This document shows positions 1 to 12,500 of a DNA stretch of 64,000 nucleotides, piece by piece. Both the position numbers and the translations under genes were made by a program. Numbering within the stretch: position 1 is the stretch's first letter; each line of letters begins with the position of its first letter. The notes beneath the pieces are model-generated. The model ran no database searches, had not been told where the DNA came from, and saw only the letters and a program-made list of their open reading frames with translations. The stretch is from Biomphalaria glabrata (lineage: Eukaryota; Mollusca; Gastropoda; Planorbidae): assembly GCF_947242115.1 (NCBI RefSeq), contig NC_074716.1:16098865-16162864 (forward strand), written 5' to 3'.

Positions 1-1295
1 GTTGTTATACATCATTTCAGTTGTTCATTTCAGTTGTTATACATCATTTCAGTTGTTATACATCATTTCTGTTGTTATACATCATTTCAGTTGTTATACA
101 TCATTTCAGTTGTTATATATCATTTCAGTTATTATACATCATTTCAGTTGTTATACATCATTTCAGTTGTTCATTTCAGTTGTTATACATCATTTCAGTT
201 TTTATACATCATTTCAGTTGTTATACATCATTTTAGTTGTTATATATCATTTAAGTTTTTATACATCATTTCAGTTGTTATACATCATTTCAGTTGTTTA
301 TTTCAGTTGTTATACATCATTTCAGTTGTTATACATCATTTCTGTTGTTATACATCATTTCAGTTGTTATACATCATTTTAGTTGTTATATATCATTTCA
401 GTTATTATACATCATTTCAGTTGTTATACATCATTTCAGTTGTTATACATCATTTCGGTTGTTATACATCATTTCAGTTTTTATACATCATTTCAGTTGT
501 TATAAATCATTTCAGTTGTTATAAATCATTTCAGTTATTATACATCATTTCAGTTGTTATACATCATTTCAGTTGTTATACATCATTTCAGTTGTTCATT
601 TCAGTTGTTATACATCATTTCAGTTGTTCATTTCAGTTGTTATACTTCATTTCAGTTATTATACATTATTTCAGTTGTTCATTTCAGTTGTTATACATCA
701 TTTCAGTTGTTATACATCATTTCAGTTGTTATACATCATTTCAGTTGTTATACATCATTTCAGTTGTTATACATCATTTCAGTTGTTCATTTCAGTTGTT
801 ATACATCATTTCAGTTGTTATACATCATTTCAGTTGTTATACATCATTTCAGTTGTTCATTTCAGTTGTTATACATCATTTCAGTTGTTCATTTCAGTTG
901 TTATACATCATTTCAGTTGTTCATTTCAGTTGTTATACATCATTTCAGTTGTTCATTTCAGTTGTTATACATCATTTCAGTTGTTATACATCATTTCTGT
1001 TGTTATACATCATTTCAGTTGTTCATTTCAGTTTTTATACATCATTTCAGTTGTTCATTTCAGTTTTTATAAATCATTTCAGTTGTTATACATCATTTCA
1101 GTTGTTCATTTCAGTTGTTATACATCATTTCAGTTGTTCATTTTAGTTGTTATACATCATTTCAGTTGTTATACATCATTTCAGTTGTTCATTTCAGTTG
1201 TTATACATCATTTCAGTTGTTATAAATCATTTCAGTTGTTATACATCATTTCAGTTGTTCATTTCAGTTGTTATACATCATTTCAGTAGTTCATT
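1..1295. repeat. AT-rich minisatellite of mixed 19-bp and 13-bp units
   Basis: The stretch is an unbroken run of a 19-bp unit (GTTGTTATACATCATTTCA) mixed with a shorter 13-bp form that lacks the central ATACAT (GTTGTTCATTTCA). Single-base variants occur (TTTTTATAC, TTATAAATC, TTCTG). The array starts before the window and decays near 1295. Long open frames rich in Tyr, Ile, Ser, His and Phe run through all three plus frames only because the unit has no stop, so they are not genes. Confidence 0.97.
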
Positions 1296-2383
1296 TAAGC
1301 ACTTCTGAGGGAATACGGTTCGAAAGAATGAAATGAATTAAAGAAGAACAGCAAGGACGCCTCGAGATGATTCCCATTGAAATGAACTTGTACGTTTGAG
1401 ACTTTCCTTCAGGAATGAAGATTATTACTTCTTAGCCCAAACTTTCAGCTGGTCGGCAAGGAATGGGCTGGACAGGGCTTGACCATCGTGACCACAGTCC
1501 GAAGTACATTTTACACGACCAGGCAATCATAAATAAAGTGACAATGAAATATAAAAAAAAATAATTTTTAAAGTTTACTTAGGGTGATGAATTGTGTATT
1601 TACAGCCATATCTTTCAATGCTGTAATATTGATTTTACTCTTTCTAAATCAAACAAAATAAATTAATAACCACTAATTTATTAATTGGCTAATGTTTTTA
1701 TTGATCCATATTTTGTTGTGGATAATGGATAATTGTGCAAAGTTTCAACTTGATCCGAGAATGGGGCGACCATAGACTTATATATTATATCTTGACTGGA
1801 AAGCGGAAATAAATCGATTGATCGATTCACAGACCTATACATATACAGATTTTTATGTACGTAAACTCTTTTTTTCAGGCTCTAAGGGGAGTCGCCCCAA
1901 TCAATCTTTTCTGTCTTATAAAAGTAATGATCTTTAGTTTTCAAAGTTTAGAAATAATGCAAAATCATTTCTCGGATATTCACACAAATATATGCAACAA
2001 AGCCATTTCCTGTTTGTTCTCCATGAGATAATATTTCCTAGATGGAAATAATTCATGTTGATTTAAATCATCTTATGTACATTTAAATAGATTGATTACC
2101 TAGATCTTTCTAGATTATGTATCTAAAAATTGGTTAATTAATAATTATGAGACGAGAGTACTTATTTTTTATGTTCAATTACTAGATCTAGATCTAAAAA
2201 ATTAAATTATAAGTTACATAGGTTAGGGTTGAAAAAAACAAACAACTTTACTTCTTTTGACTACTTTACAAAACAACGCCTTGATCCAACTTTCTAAAAA
2301 AATTTCACATTTATTGTAGTGTTAAAAAATCTCCATGTCCAGTCTAGAGTAGTATATATAAATCTATGGGGACGATCTTTTCT
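1296..2383. other. Intergenic, no gene seen
   Basis: No host exon or RNA gene is recognisable. The only recurring sequence is a copy of dispersed repeat A near 1650-1800, described separately. Confidence 0.6.
1650..1800 (+). repeat. Dispersed repeat A, copy 1
   Basis: Repeat A is defined within this window by an AT-rich part (caaacaaaat, taattaat) followed by a core close to TTTCAACTTGATCCGAGAA. Fuller copies go on to agacagacagagtgag and end near aagctttgtaaaa. At least eight copies occur here in both orientations. This copy holds the AT-rich part and the core but lacks the distal part. Its class is unknown. Confidence 0.7.
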
Positions 2384-2700
2384 TGTGCTCCCTCCACTGT
2401 AATTTGAAGGACGACTTTTGACAGTGTGTCGTGTCTTACATTATGACCATCCATTATCTCGGTAGCATTGACAATTTCAAGTAATGCCGCTTCCGGTCAT
2501 CTCTTAGTAATATCAAAACCAGTGCACTTGACCAAATCTCTCCACTCTTTCCGGTTAGAAGAGGAGGGGCTGGTCCATACTTTCATTTTGTCCAATCAGC
2601 TTTTCTTTGGATGGCTCTTTCTTTGTGCTCCCTCCACTGTACCTTGAAGGATGATGACCTTTGAAAGTGAGTCATGTCTAACAATATATGTCCCTTTCAC
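2384..2700 (-). mobile_element. LINE 3' fragments (RTE-like endonuclease/RT family)
   Basis: Read on the minus strand, 2480-2700 encodes RHDSLSKV, then LQGTVEGAQRKSHPKKSWLD and KEWRDLVK. This is the C-terminal tail typical of a widespread invertebrate LINE reverse transcriptase (…GHVxRHDxLxKxxLQGTxEGxRRRGRPxKxWLDN…). A second, shorter copy of the same tail lies at 2384-2460. Both are isolated 3' pieces with no polymerase core. Confidence 0.7.
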
Positions 2701-4382
2701 AGTATTGAGGAATTCCTCTTTTCTTGCCAGCCAGAGTGTGTCCTTTATTTTCCTGTTATCTGATAACCAGCAGTTTGCTGTAGCATTTACTCTTAAAAGG
2801 TTTGAGCTTCTAGATTTAGACAGACTTTGGAGAATGTGAGAGTTTATATTTTTAATCTACCAATTTGTTTTCTTTTATTAAACGATTTTGTTGAACTTTT
2901 GGCAAATGTTATAAATTTCTGGGATCCGCGCTCAATCTGGCTGACACAAGTATCTACTTTTTGCTCCTATTTTCCCCCAGGATACCAGACACTCAATGTG
3001 AATCATGTCTCTGTTTTATGACCAAGTTACTTGGCGTGAGACCGCTGATCTATTTTATCTCTTAAATCTTGGACAGAATTACGACACTATTACGATGTAG
3101 GAGACTTGCTCAAGCTGGAGAGTATGAAACTCTGGGATCATTTGTAAGTCCATGACATTTTTGTCTGTGTCTAAAGGCTCAGTTTTCTATCTACTCAGGT
3201 CAGATATGTGCCTACAGTCTACACTTTAGTTTCTATTGCAGTAATAATTTTTTAAATCTTCTTGATTGGTGTTTATCTTGCGAAACATTCCTTGTAATTT
3301 CTGCTCTGAGTCGTCAAAAGACTCAGGGCCGCCGCGACCTATTGCGCACTCAGGCGGCCTAATCAGGGGATGCCAAAAACAATTATTCCAAGGTTACATT
3401 GTTAAATAAAATTATTAGTTTAATATAAATATAAATAATTTTTTTCTAAATTTATGGGTCAAATTATTACTGAACACATTAAACGTAGTTGAGTGTTAGA
3501 TTATTTGTTCTGTTGCCTTATTGCATAACATAGTAAATCGAATAACACCATAAGACATTTTAAAAAGAAGTTTAGTTTAAATATTCTATCAGCATTAAAA
3601 GCGGTTTTAGAAATGAATAATTATTTGTATAGATTTAAGATCTGATATTATCTCGTAGGCAAGAGAACTGGGAGAGACGTTGAGGGCCAGGAGATTAATT
3701 GACCGGAGAATTAATTGACCGGAGAATTAAATGACCGAGGATTAAATGAGAAAATCAGAAACATCTAGCATTAGAAAAAGAAAAAGTATGATTGATGACG
3801 AACGTTTTGATGAAAGTGTTAATGACCCTGAACATAAAATCTTCCTTTTCTTCTTTGTTCACACACCCTGAAGCTATTGCTGTAGTTATGTTGTCTGTCT
3901 GTCCTTTATTGGTCTCCTCAATCATATAGTCGCTCTGACCTTATGTGTGTATCAAGTCACTAGGACCCAATGTATATACAAACTTGTCTTGGGGGTCCAC
4001 CGAAGTTGCACAGTGTCACGTGGTTGAGTATTTCCGGTGCGACATCTTTGTCACTGAAAATTGTAATGTTTTGTTGATTGGGATTTCTTTCAATGTCCAG
4101 AATGATCGTTATTGTCTGTAGTTTCCTTAAAACTAGAATCACAAAGATGATGGTTTGTTTTGTGGTGTTTAGAGGGCTATCTTCGTTATGCAAAGGCGGC
4201 GCGCGAGTCTCATATCAGGGACACAAATATTTGTACAATAGGCTGACCGTGACAAAATATCTTTATCGCGGAGGCCTCCTAAGGCTCAGGGCCTGGATGG
4301 TTGTCCCACTCGCCCCCCAATAAGCCCGCCTATGCGTTGTTAATTGTTATGCTTATTGAGGCAAAACGTTTTGTCCGATATA
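2701..4382. other. Intergenic, no gene seen
   Basis: The region is AT-rich without a credible exon. Short GC-rich pieces at about 3325-3375 and 4285-4340 (agggcc-type motifs) resemble worn hAT transposon ends, but no matching pair or target duplication was found. Confidence 0.5.
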
Positions 4383-5200
4383 AACAAGGTTACGAAGACA
4401 GTTTGTGTGGAAACACAAACTGAAAATCGGCCCCCAAAGTGGTCCACCCAGGCAGGTAAAAATGCAGGTTTCAATATTATCAGAATGAAATTCTATCAAA
4501 GACAAATGATAGAAAATAATGGAGAAAAAAAGGTTAACAGATCTCGTGTGGTGCCCCAGCGGTCCAGCAGACCAAAGGATAGGTGAAAGTGAATGTGAAG
4601 TTAGGTGTGAACCTGGCCTAACTGATGTCTTATAATGAATATCTAATTGATCTAATTTTTTTGTAAAGGGCCAATTTCTTATTCCTCAAGAATAAAACAT
4701 TTCCGTAAAAAAAAAAAAAAAAAAAAAATTCCATTTGGTTAGGTGTTCTATGTATAGTACCGCACTGCACTTCACGCCACAATATGAAAAACAACTTATA
4801 AATTTTTGTTTTAAATTATGTCTGACTTATATGCATACTAAATAGATTTTTTCTCTTTAAAAAAATAATAACATTTTTTTGTGTGTAAATATAGTACTTA
4901 ATATAACAAAACTTACATAACTTAACAATACAAATATAAAAAAAAATGTGTCAAAAAATCTACAACCGTTTGCATAAATGTGTTAAAAATATGGTGGATT
5001 ATGGTGTCCCCTAATAAAGAACCACAGGTGTTTATTACTATTAATAGTGAATAGTTGTAAAAGTGATGTATTTTTACGTCAGAATTTTGAATGGTCTAAA
5101 ATATTGTGATGTCGGATTTTCCCTATCTTTTCTAGTTTACGAGATCTAAACGGGACGGACGGACGGACAGACAGGCCACACAAAACTAATAGCGTCTTTT
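4383..5200 (+). repeat. Dispersed repeat B, copy 1
   Basis: A sequence from aacaaggttac to an A-rich run at about 4705-4728 is matched by 32941-33370, and the similarity resumes over 4730-4840 and 5150-5200 (cggacggacggacagac, then aactaatagcgtc). The second copy lacks about 300 bp between those last two blocks. A short open frame with CVETQTENRPPKW is shared by both copies. No transposon domain was recognised. Confidence 0.7.
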
Positions 5201-6727
5201 CCCCTATCGTCTTCTCCCCTTTCGGAGGCCGCTAATAAAAAGTGGAATTCTCAACTTTTCTTCACGTCTGCTAGGGTCTATGACGTCACTGGCTATAGAT
5301 CATAAAATCTGAAATGTAGGTCTATGTCTAAAAGCCTTCACATACTGGCTGTTATGAACCAACTGATATTGCAGTGCTACACAAGTGACACATGAAGTGA
5401 GGATACAATCGTATCGGATAATATACTTTTTTTTGTGTATTTTTAAGCTCATTTCTATAATACAATCTTTAGGATATCATCAATCTCAACTCAGGACTCA
5501 AAATACAAGATTAGTACATAAATTTCAGAGAATCTTTAGTAACTGATTTTACATGAATTTCAGCCCAATGCGCCGAACGGCGCGGGAGAATCTAAGTCTA
5601 AATAAGTATTACATAAATTCCAGACCCCATCTAGGAAGAAACAACAGAAAAGGCTGTCTCTCTGTAAAAAGTTGGATATTGATTTCAAAAACTATAACAC
5701 AAAATGACCAATATGTCAGGAGAACTGGCTAGTACTATCGGTCTGTCCCTGCCTAGAAAATTAAGTGTTTAAGACGATCCTGCTTAATCGTCTGCAGCAG
5801 GAACAAGTAGGCTACACGACAGTACACGAGTAGGTCAAATTTAATGTCTTAACTGGACATTGACAATTTATTAAACAAGGAAAATAATAACAGCTTTGAA
5901 AAGAATTGTAAGACTTAGGATGAGTTTCAGAATACAGATTTCAAAGGGACAGAACTTATCTCGAAAGATACTAGTATAAGATGTTACTCGGCAGTGGAGA
6001 TTTTCCTACCTTTAGAGTGCGTAAGGAGACGATGTTTTTTTTTTTTCAACCTGATAGTCACAGTTCAAACACTGTATGAATAATCATTAAACATTATCAC
6101 ATTCTTAATGTTGTATACCTGATATATATATATGGCCATTTAAGAGCATTTGGTGATATCGTATACTTGACATAAATACATACATTGTATAGCAGTTAGT
6201 GATTAAAATGAAAGTATTTCCACTATTAGGCCTATAACATCTAGGGTCTACAATGATATATTACAAATAAATTAGATTAACTTCATCACAGAAGTGGTTG
6301 CCTAAATGGTGCACCAATGCCAAACTTTAAAAAAAAATCACAAAACTTCAACTTTCTGGAAATTAGGGGAATATATAACATGCAGAAACGTAGCAAGCAT
6401 GGGGTGGAGGGTTTCATAGCACTTGGGACAATGAATAACACTAGCTCGTTTATTCATTTTTGGAAGACGTATACCCTTTAAGCATCGACATAACACTATC
6501 TACTTGTAAGAAGTAGTTTCTAATAAAAGTTGGTTGGCTATGAACATTGGTATGTCATTATCCGTGTACTGATACCTACAGTGTATTATGAAATGATTTG
6601 TTTTTAAGGCATTCAAGCTTGTAGTCTCCTATTCTTGCACCAAGGCGTATGGATATCCTTGCTACGCTAATGATAACGTGATTCGTGTAATGTAGAAGAC
6701 CCAACCAGAGATTCAGACAAATTAAAA
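5201..6727. other. Intergenic, no gene seen
   Basis: This is AT-rich sequence without open frames of note, splice-flanked exons or repeats shared with the rest of the window. Confidence 0.5.
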
Positions 6728-7032
6728 GTGGGAAGCGTGGTCGAGTACGCTTCTACTTGGCTTGTCTTGGGTACCTATGAAGGGGGCTCGAGGTTCGACA
6801 CCCCACTCGAGCAGAGTTGTGTTAACTGAGCACGGAAAACCTTCTCCCAGATACCCCCCCCCCACACACACACACTAACTGGTTCCGAAGTGTGATTGGA
6901 CCATAGCGCGCTGAGCATGCTGTAAGCATAAAAATAGTAAAAATAAAAAAGTAAAGTTCCCCTTTCAGACCTTACGATCTATAGGGCAGGTGATGTTAAA
7001 GTATGAAAGTAGCGCTATAGAAAAGCTATAAT
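6728..7032 (+). mobile_element. tRNA-derived SINE
   Basis: The head has an A-box-like TGGTCGAGTACGC and a B-box-like GAGGTTCGACACC, about 50 bases apart, as in a tRNA-derived pol III promoter. The tail carries ATTGGACCATAGCGC and TGAGCATGCTGTAAGCAT, then GTAGCGCTATAGAAAAGCTATA. A better preserved tail with (TAA)n is found at 33237-33330. A short foreign segment (gtaaagttcccctttcagacc) sits in the tail and also occurs in the next two SINE copies. Confidence 0.75.
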
Positions 7033-7581
7033 TCATTTCTAGGATTTATAGTCTTGATTTTTTTTTTGGCTTGCTTCTGGTGTGTTGGTGTTTCTGTGCA
7101 AGAGGGCGCGGGTGTCTGTAAGAGCTTGTGCTTCAAAATGCATCAAAAGCCAGCTTCTAGACAGCTTTTTGCTGCTGAACTGTCAGCTCTTTTGCAGACT
7201 GTGCCAAGGGAAAATAGTTTGCTGAAGTGAAGGCGTAAGAAAATCAAAACTAAAGAGAAGTGAGAGATGTACAAAGTGGATGTGTTTAGCAAACCTTCAA
7301 TGTGTGTTTGTGCTTGTCTGTAGCGTGAAGTTTGCAAGATCGTCAAGTGCACGCGGTCTAGTCTAATGAATACCACGTGTGTATGGAATGAGATCTTTTG
7401 AGTTTGATGGAATCATTTTATTGGAGGAGAGAACACACGAGATGAAATGTTAAAATAGTAATAAATAAAAACTTCGAAAAGTTCTTTGTTTCTTTTTTTT
7501 TTTTTTTTTTTGTATTTATTTTCTAACCAAATTTTAGGGTAAAGATAAAATTAATTAGTTTACATTTTTGTTTATTAGTTT

Positions 7582-7860
7582 AAGTAAAGTTCCCCTTTCA
7601 GACCATGCGGTCTTTATGGCGGATGATGTTAAGGTCATCTGTTTCTTTTGCCAAGGGTTAAATAGCAGGGTGTCATGTGCCAGCACAACGACCAACTGCC
7701 TTTACATTTTCCCAACTAATGTCAGGTACCCATTAGACCTGCGAGGACTCAGAGGATCCCTAAAGATCCCGAATTAAAATTACCAGTCTTCACCAGGATT
7801 CGAACCCGGAACTGATTCGGAAGCCAAGCGCTTTACAACTCAGCCACCACGACTCATAAC
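7582..7860 (-). mobile_element. tRNA-derived SINE, minus strand
   Basis: On the minus strand the head reads GGTGGCTGAGTTGTAAAGCGC with a B box GGGTTCGAATCC, a clear tRNA-like promoter. The body runs leftward to gtaaagttcccctttcagacc. It is homologous to the copy at 8699-8960, which lies in P450 intron 1. Confidence 0.8.
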
Positions 7861-7929
7861 AGATATTAAACAGATATTAAACTACTATTGATATTCTTGT
7901 ATATTTGTTGAATTTTTTGCTATCCCCCC

Positions 7930-8040
7930 CCCTAACCAAACAAAAGTCATGTGCCCATTTGAGTTGGGGCGCCCAAAATCCCATTCTTCACCGAGACTCG
8001 AACCCAGGTCTCCAGGTTCGGAAGCCAAGCGCACAATTTT
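7930..8040 (-). mobile_element. SINE head fragment
   Basis: It shares the GCGCTTGGCTTCCGAACC and GGGTTCGAGTCTCGGTGAAG portions (minus strand) with the neighbouring SINEs, but has lost the A-box end and most of the body. It lies just before the first recognised P450 exon. Confidence 0.6.
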
Positions 8041-8148
8041 TTAAAAACTTTTTCTTTAGGTTTCATTATTTCACAACCACATTTCTTAGTGATAATTTTT
8101 GTTTTGATTCCTAATTTTAAAGAGTGCTCTTATCCTTTCCTTGTTTAG

Positions 8149-8232
8149 ATCAGCGTTACCGTTCTTGTGAGGAGCTCTTCTCATTTTTCAACTTTCAAAG
8201 CTTACAAGCTTGGGCTGGACATCGTTAAAGAC
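8149..8232 (+). other. Probable 5' UTR part of the first P450 coding exon
   Basis: A pyrimidine-rich tract ending tttccttgtttag precedes 8149, which looks like a 3' splice site. The 84 bases between it and the P450 start codon would then be 5' UTR, with an upstream non-coding exon not located. Confidence 0.45.
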
Positions 8233-9417
8233 ATGCTTGAAGACTTTGTTTTGAACCCCAGCACGGCCATCATCTTGATCTCCAGCGCAGCTCTGCTTAC
8301 CATTTACGGAATGACGAAGAGATCTCATCTTCCGCCAAGCCCAGGCTGGTCACTGCCAGTCATTGGACACCTGTATATGATGGAAAGCAATCCCAGAAAA
8401 CAATTTCTTGATTGGGGAAAAAGGTGGTGTACTTAGCGTCACGTCATTTAAAATGATTTGAAATGTTTAGAGTTGATTTTTTTTTAAAGTAGCCATTTAA
8501 CAATTGATGTCATTATTTTTTAAAACATATTCAGTTCATGGGCGTAAACGGAAAGAGGAGTTGGGGGTTTACCCCCCAACCGCCCTGAAATGAAATCCTG
8601 GCTACGCCCATGAATCAGTTGATTGTATTATTTATTTATTGTGACCCAAGAATCACAGGAATTGGTAGTGCTTAATTAAAGGATTAGTGCCAGATATAGT
8701 AAAGTAAATTAAAGTTTCCCTTTCTTCAGACCATGCGGTCTATAGGGCAGATGTAAAGGTCATATGTTTCTGTGGCCAGGGTTAACGAGGGTGTCATGTG
8801 GCCAGGATAATGACCAATCACCTTTACTTTTCATCAACTAATGGGAGACTCAGAGGCGCTCCCGAAATTAAATTTATTAGTATTCACCAGGATTCGAACC
8901 CGGGGCCCACCGGTTCGGAAGCCAAGCGCTTTACCACTCAGCCACAGCGCCTCATGACAGATAATATACTATTATTGATATAACTGTATATTTGTTGCAC
9001 GTGTAGGCTAGGTAGTAAAAGGTGTTTTCGACAAGACATATGTTTAATTGGTTCATCCTATACAGACTAGGTCCTCTGGTGTCTCTGAAAATGGGCAGCC
9101 ATCTTGCGGTCGTTCTCTATGGCTATGACACTATCAAAGAAGCTTTTGTCAAACATGCTGATGTGTTTTCCAACCGACCTAAGACATTTATAACACAGAT
9201 CCTCGGAAAAGATAAAGGTATATTTATTTATTTAGAATTTGTTGCATTCTCTTAGTGCCAAGTATTAATACGTACACAACATAATTTTCTTATTCTATGG
9301 CCTACTTCAGTCATGAAGAAACTTAGTATCGTCTCATAGAAATGAGATAAACGCCTGGGCATTAGCTATAGTCCTGACAATAGCGTTCACACAATTTCCC
9401 CCCTCTCCAGCAAATAA

Positions 9418-9505
<88 letters not shown>

Positions 9506-9526
9506 CATCCATCCATCCATCCATCC

Positions 9527-9588
<62 letters not shown>

Positions 9589-12500
9589 ATCTATATCTAT
9601 AACATCTATATACATTAAGAAAAGGCTTTAGCCGATGCATTTTGGGATCAGAAGAGTCGTAGGGTGTAGCACTGTGTGTTGCAAGCTGCCTAAGGGACAA
9701 CGGCCCCTTCATTTTTTTTTCATGGTTGACTCCAGAAGGCTTTCCAATGTTTGGGTATAACTGTTTGAATACAGAGTTTTCCTCCCCTTTTTGAGTAGCG
9801 AGCCCCTCCATGGCCTCTTCATTCAGTGATGACAGTTTCGCCGGACCCAATTTTCTAAGCCACTCGTGAAGGCCAGGAGCTGGACTGGCTGTCAGAGGCT
9901 ATTTGAGACTCATCCCATTGAAAGCATTTTATAGATAGAGGAGTGCTTTATCCATTACCACTTCCAGCAATAACAATAACCTGTTCTAAGATAAATACGA
10001 GAATACATCCTTTACTACTGATATCTGAGCATTGATGATAGGGACACAAGAAATACCAATAAAAATGACATAATTTTAGACTCAGAATTAAAAAAAAAAT
10101 CAGCACAGTAACATGCATTCAACATAATTGTAACTGATTTTAAGTAACATTTGATATTTTGCTTGCCAATGTTTAGGTTTCGTAACGTCGACCAATCAAT
10201 GGAAAAAACAGAGAAAAGTCGGCTCAGAGATTTTACGACATTTAGGGCTGGGCTCCAACGTGATGGAAGAAAAAGTACAAGAAGGGATCACTGAGCTTAT
10301 TGACCAACTGGACAAGAGTCAATGTGCTCTCATTAATCCACGTCGCCTTATTTCACTGAGTATATCTAGAATTATCACAACACTTGTATTTGGTCAAGAC
10401 TTCCGGTATTTAGAGTTTTTAGTGTTTTTTTTACGTAGTAAATTAAATTTCTTTAAAACTAAATGTTTAATTTGCCATCTTGGCAATTAGCGAAAACAAC
10501 AACAACAACAACAAAACTTAGAAACTAACGAACAATTAATAAACGTACAACTAATGAAAAAATTTACCAAAATTATGTTGACCTTTTTTCTTCCTAAAAT
10601 TCAGATACAAAGATGAACAAATGGCAGAGTGCGCCAGCCTTATAGGAGACCAGGTTTCTTTACTAGAGGGCGCTGCTGTACTGAACTTTTTGCCTTTTCT
10701 AAGACACTTACCAGGAGATATTTTCAAGTGAGCAGTACCTCGAGTACTTTAGCGTTGAAATTACTAAAAGTTAATCACACAAATCTGTTATTTGTTTACA
10801 TTTGATTTTAACGATTTCTTTACTATAAAATTTATAAGGACTGAAAAAGAAGAGAAAGCTATATGAAAACATGTGGGAAAATGTGGTGGCGAAATAATTG
10901 AAAACATAGAAAAACTTAAAATAAAAACGCAAAGAAGATTGGATCACTGGGAGAGATTTTTAAAAAAGTAATAAAAATGTAAAGGACGCCATATTGAAAG
11001 ATGGCTGTTGTCAACTAAAGAATAAACTTAATCATGTGGTTGAAAGGGAAATAACTTTAAAGTATTTGATTCTACAGTCGCTGACAAGAGCACACACACA
11101 ATGTATATGGTTCGTTCACACACACATATATTAGTCTGTGAGTATATCAGAGACTTCCTTTAACAATATAACCTTATTCTGTACACCAGATTCTCCAAAA
11201 AAATATATTAGAGAGAGACAGATCAGGATAGAAGACTAAAAAGTATTTATACTTAAAATACTGAAGCGTAATTTAGAAATACAAAACCCAATAAAATACT
11301 TAGAAAAACAAAAAGAGGCACATTTCTTATTCCATGCCAGGGACAAATACATATAAGTGCTCCCTAGTGTGATTATAGCCAGGAATTAGATGCCAGAAAA
11401 CCAAGGACTTAGCAGAGTTTAAGTCACTCATTAAAATGCACGACTAGATTGACACATTTATACGTAATTATCTTTTCTATTGAACAAACAGAAAGGAACA
11501 GTCTTAGGTCCACTACTATTTTTAATTTACATAAATAATTTACCAAATTGCATTAGTTCAGGAACAAAAGTCAGATTATTTGCAGACAATTGCCTAATAT
11601 ATAGAATAATAAAAAATAGCACAAGATGCAGAAATTTTACAAAGAGAATTAGATGAATTACAGAAATGAGAATCAAATTGGATCATGTCTTTTCACCCAG
11701 AAAAATGTCAGTTATTAAGTGTAACAAATAAACTAAAACAAATTAATTCCACATATCTTATTCATGGTAAACCAATAACACAGACTAAAAATACTTAGGT
11801 GTTATAATAAATGAAAAACTGTCATGGAATCCACATATTGATGAAACTATAAAAAAAAATCCAACAAAGCGTTAGGGTTTATTAAAAGAAATTTCTATCA
11901 ACTAAGAATATAAAACTAAAATGTTATTTAACTTTGGTTAGGCCAATAATAGAATATGCATCCTCTGTTTGGGGCCCCTCAACTCAAGAAAACATTAAGA
12001 CACAAAATAGAGCAGTGCGATTCATAACAAACGAATATTCACATTTGACTATAGTAGCACCTGTAGTAAAATCACTAAATTTAGCAAGCCTCTAGGATAG
12101 AAGACTCAAAAGTAAAGTAGCAATTATACATAAAACAATGAGTCATAATCTTCAAATACAAAAACAAAATTTAATAAAATACTCAGAAAGACACAAAGAT
12201 AAAGGCACATTCCTCGTTCCGTATGCTAGGATAAATTTGTACAAATGCTTCTTCTTCCCTAGTGCTATTAGAGCATGGAATGGGTTGCCTGAGCTAGCCA
12301 GTTAAACCAGTGACTTAGCAGAATTTAGGTCATTGGTTAATATGCATGACTGAATGTATGACGTGTTGGACGCAATCATCTTCTTTTTTGAAGTAACGTC
12401 TGTATTATATAAGATAAGATTTATAAGATAACACACATATCGGAAATATAGAAATTTTGTTGTATTAATTTTGTTAAATTTGAGGATGGCAAGTTTTCGT

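Noticed and set aside
2-1289. Several long overlapping open frames (Tyr/Ile/Ser/His/Phe-rich)
   Set aside because: They are translations of the minisatellite, present in all three frames, with no domain and no gene signals.
8167-8232. Upstream extension of the P450 start to 8167
   Set aside because: The extension would begin at GTG, not ATG. The ATG at 8233 puts the membrane anchor at the expected place.
9581-9850. 89-residue minus-strand frame
   Set aside because: Part of it is translated microsatellite; there is no domain or splice context, and it lies in a P450 intron.
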